Shown one piece after another: positions 37,904-39,240 of a DNA stretch of 39,240 nt. The stretch is taken from NCBI GenBank assembly GCA_902536065.1, contig CACAVZ010000011.1, positions 1 through 39,240 on the forward strand, read 5' to 3'. The DNA comes from an uncultured Synechococcaceae cyanobacterium. Its GTDB lineage: Bacteria > Cyanobacteriota > Cyanobacteriia > PCC-6307 > Cyanobiaceae. The position numbers and the translations under genes are program-made. Numbering within the stretch: the stretch's first letter is position 1; every line of letters begins with the position of its first letter. The notes beneath the pieces are model-generated. The model had not been told where the DNA came from and did no database searches. It saw only the letters and a program-made list of their open reading frames with translations.

Positions 37904-39240
37904 TTACGCAGCTGCTTGCTCAAGTAGTCTAGAAGCATAATCATTTACTTCGTGAGAAACTCCTCCAATAAGCTCTATTAATTCATGTTTTCTTTGCTTT
38001 TTTGTTTTCAGTTTTGATAGTGAAGTATAAGTTATTCCATCAATTACGTTTTTATTAACTTTGAAATGAGCTAATCCTCCAGCAGCTAAGAAAGGCTGAT
38101 GTGTAATACATATAACCTGTTGATCTTTCGAAATTTCTTTTATTAACTCAACTAAAGAAAATAAAGATTTACCGCTTAAACCATTATCAATCTCATCTAA
38201 AAAGAAAGTATTTGGTTTTTTAGAAATACTGGATTTAATAGCTAATAAGAATCTTGACATTTCTCCACCTGAAATAACATTTGAAAGTGGAGCAAGCTTC
38301 TGATCAGGATTAGCCGAAAACAGAAAATTTACGTTATCAATGCCTTCGCTCGAAGGCCTACATTCTGAAAATTGAATTGAAAAATTTGCATTTTCTAATC
38401 CCAAATTCCTTAAAATAGATATTACCGAAACTTGTAATTGTTTAGCAATTTTTCTTCTTTCAGTCGATTGAATTAAAAATAAAGAATGCAACTTGATTTC
38501 TAAGTTTTTGATTTGATTTTCCATATTAAGAATCTCATTATCTTCATCATTTTTTAGAAAGTAGGTTCTTAATTGATCTCGCTTTTCTATTAATTGAGGT
38601 AAATCCAATGAAAAAGTTCTCTCTAAGTTTTTTAAAAAAAATAATCTTTTTTGTATTTCTGAAAGATTAGGTTCATGTTTATCTATATCTTGTATATATG
38701 AGTTTAAAGCAAGAATTAGATCATCAACATAAGTTTGGATATTTAATAACTTTTCTCTAAAATTTTGAATTTTTAAATCAAAATTAGCTGTCCTGTTTAA
38801 ATTTTTTATAGATTGATCTATCAAAAATGCAACTGATGGTTCATCATGCGTAAAATTATTTAAATTATCTAAAGATGATTGAATAGAATTATGTATTTCA
38901 AGATTATTAACAAGTTTATTTTCTAGTGACTCTAGTTCTAAGATTTCCTCATTAGAGTCTAAGTCTGCTTCCTCTAAGCTCTTCAACATTTGTTTAACTA
39001 CTAAGTTGTTTTCTTCTTTCTTCCTAGAAGAATCTATTTTTTCATTCAAGGATCCTTTTAAAAACTGACTTTCCTCCCATATATCTTTTATGTGAGCACT
39101 AGTATCTCTCAATTCTGGCGAACATAAATCATCAATTATTAATCTTCTCTTTTCTTGAGAATCAAATATATAAGTATCTGATTGACCTGCAAAATCTATT
39201 AATAATCTTCCAAATTCTTCTAATAACTTTTTTTTGATAG
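37904..39240 (-). CDS. recN: DNA repair protein RecN, N-terminal part cut off by window edge
   Basis: SMC-like ATPase acting in double-strand-break repair. The minus-strand frame is open to the window edge, so the apparent ATG at 39112 is internal. The upstream part reads LLEEFGRLLIDFAGQSDTY, matching the conserved block before the coiled coil. A long helical coiled-coil region follows. Then come the C-terminal ATPase motifs: the signature VISGGEMSRFLLAIK, Walker B TFFLDEIDNGLSG, and the H-loop VICITHQPFLAA. The Walker A region lies beyond the window. The stop is at 37904. The gene lies 53 bp upstream of uvrA in the same direction. Confidence 0.95.
   Translation of the reverse strand, partial: IKKKLLEEFGRLLIDFAGQSDTYIFDSQEKRRLIIDDLCSPELRDTSAHIKDIWEESQFLKGSLNEKIDSSRKKEENNLVVKQMLKSLEEADLDSNEEILELESLENKLVNNLEIHNSIQSSLDNLNNFTHDEPSVAFLIDQSIKNLNRTANFDLKIQNFREKLLNIQTYVDDLILALNSYIQDIDKHEPNLSEIQKRLFFLKNLERTFSLDLPQLIEKRDQLRTYFLKNDEDNEILNMENQIKNLEIKLHSLFLIQSTERRKIAKQLQVSVISILRNLGLENANFSIQFSECRPSSEGIDNVNFLFSANPDQKLAPLSNVISGGEMSRFLLAIKSSISKKPNTFFLDEIDNGLSGKSLFSLVELIKEISKDQQVICITHQPFLAAGGLAHFKVNKNVIDGITYTSLSKLKTKKQRKHELIELIGGVSHEVNDYASRLLEQAAA

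Overview
The window looks like a piece of a high-light-adapted Prochlorococcus chromosome, or a very close streamlined marine picocyanobacterium. The evidence is very low GC, intergenic gaps mostly under 100 bp, overlapping gene ends, and a gene set typical of that lineage: sucrose-phosphate synthase, a short group 2 sigma factor, ribosomal protein S6 with a charged tail, and small cyanobacteria-only proteins. From memory (not searched), the order aspS-pyrG-queE-queC-pabB-pabC-cobA / ppk1-sigma-aroG-acnB-ClC-purU-dnaK-aroE-rpsF-argG-mraY-uvrA-recN is the core synteny of MED4-type genomes. I see no insertion sequence, prophage, CRISPR array or rRNA.

Layout. 1-2.8 kb: valS (3' end cut by the window), a short A-type Fe-S carrier and tRNA-Val(UAC), all on the minus strand. 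2.9-10.2 kb: a plus-strand run of mazG, speE, speB, gcvT, aspS and pyrG. mazG, gcvT (twice) and pyrG are each broken by one extra A in a poly-A run. 10.2-13.7 kb: a tightly packed queE-queC-pabB-pabC operon linking 7-deazaguanine synthesis with the p-aminobenzoate branch of folate synthesis. 13.7-19.8 kb: cobA (minus), then an MFS exporter, ppk1, a group 2 sigma factor and a phytol/dolichol-kinase-like membrane protein. 19.8-26.9 kb: DAHP synthase (minus), acnB, a ClC channel or transporter, purU (minus) and a ThiO-like FAD oxidase. 26.9-33.4 kb: dnaK (minus), aroE, rpsF, argG (minus), small hypothetical proteins and mraY. 33.3-39.2 kb: sucrose-phosphate synthase lacking a phosphatase domain, uvrA, and recN (5' end cut by the window), all minus.

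The genes are mostly housekeeping: translation (valS, aspS, tRNA, rpsF), nucleotide and folate metabolism (pyrG, mazG, purU, pabBC, gcvT), polyamines (speE/speB), shikimate pathway (aroG homologue, aroE), peptidoglycan (mraY), DNA repair (uvrA, recN) and stress or phosphate storage (dnaK, ppk1). No gap exceeds 300 bp without a gene. The longest non-coding stretches are about 203 bp upstream of the sucrose-phosphate synthase and about 196 bp upstream of the sigma factor.

I did not find a clear new multi-gene system. The most interesting signals are: the cluster of four same-direction poly-A frameshifts between 3.6 and 9.3 kb; a GC-rich element in the dnaK/aroE divergent region; a U-U mismatch in the tRNA-Val T stem; all six convergent gene junctions overlapping or lying within 10 bp; and a shortened A-type carrier.
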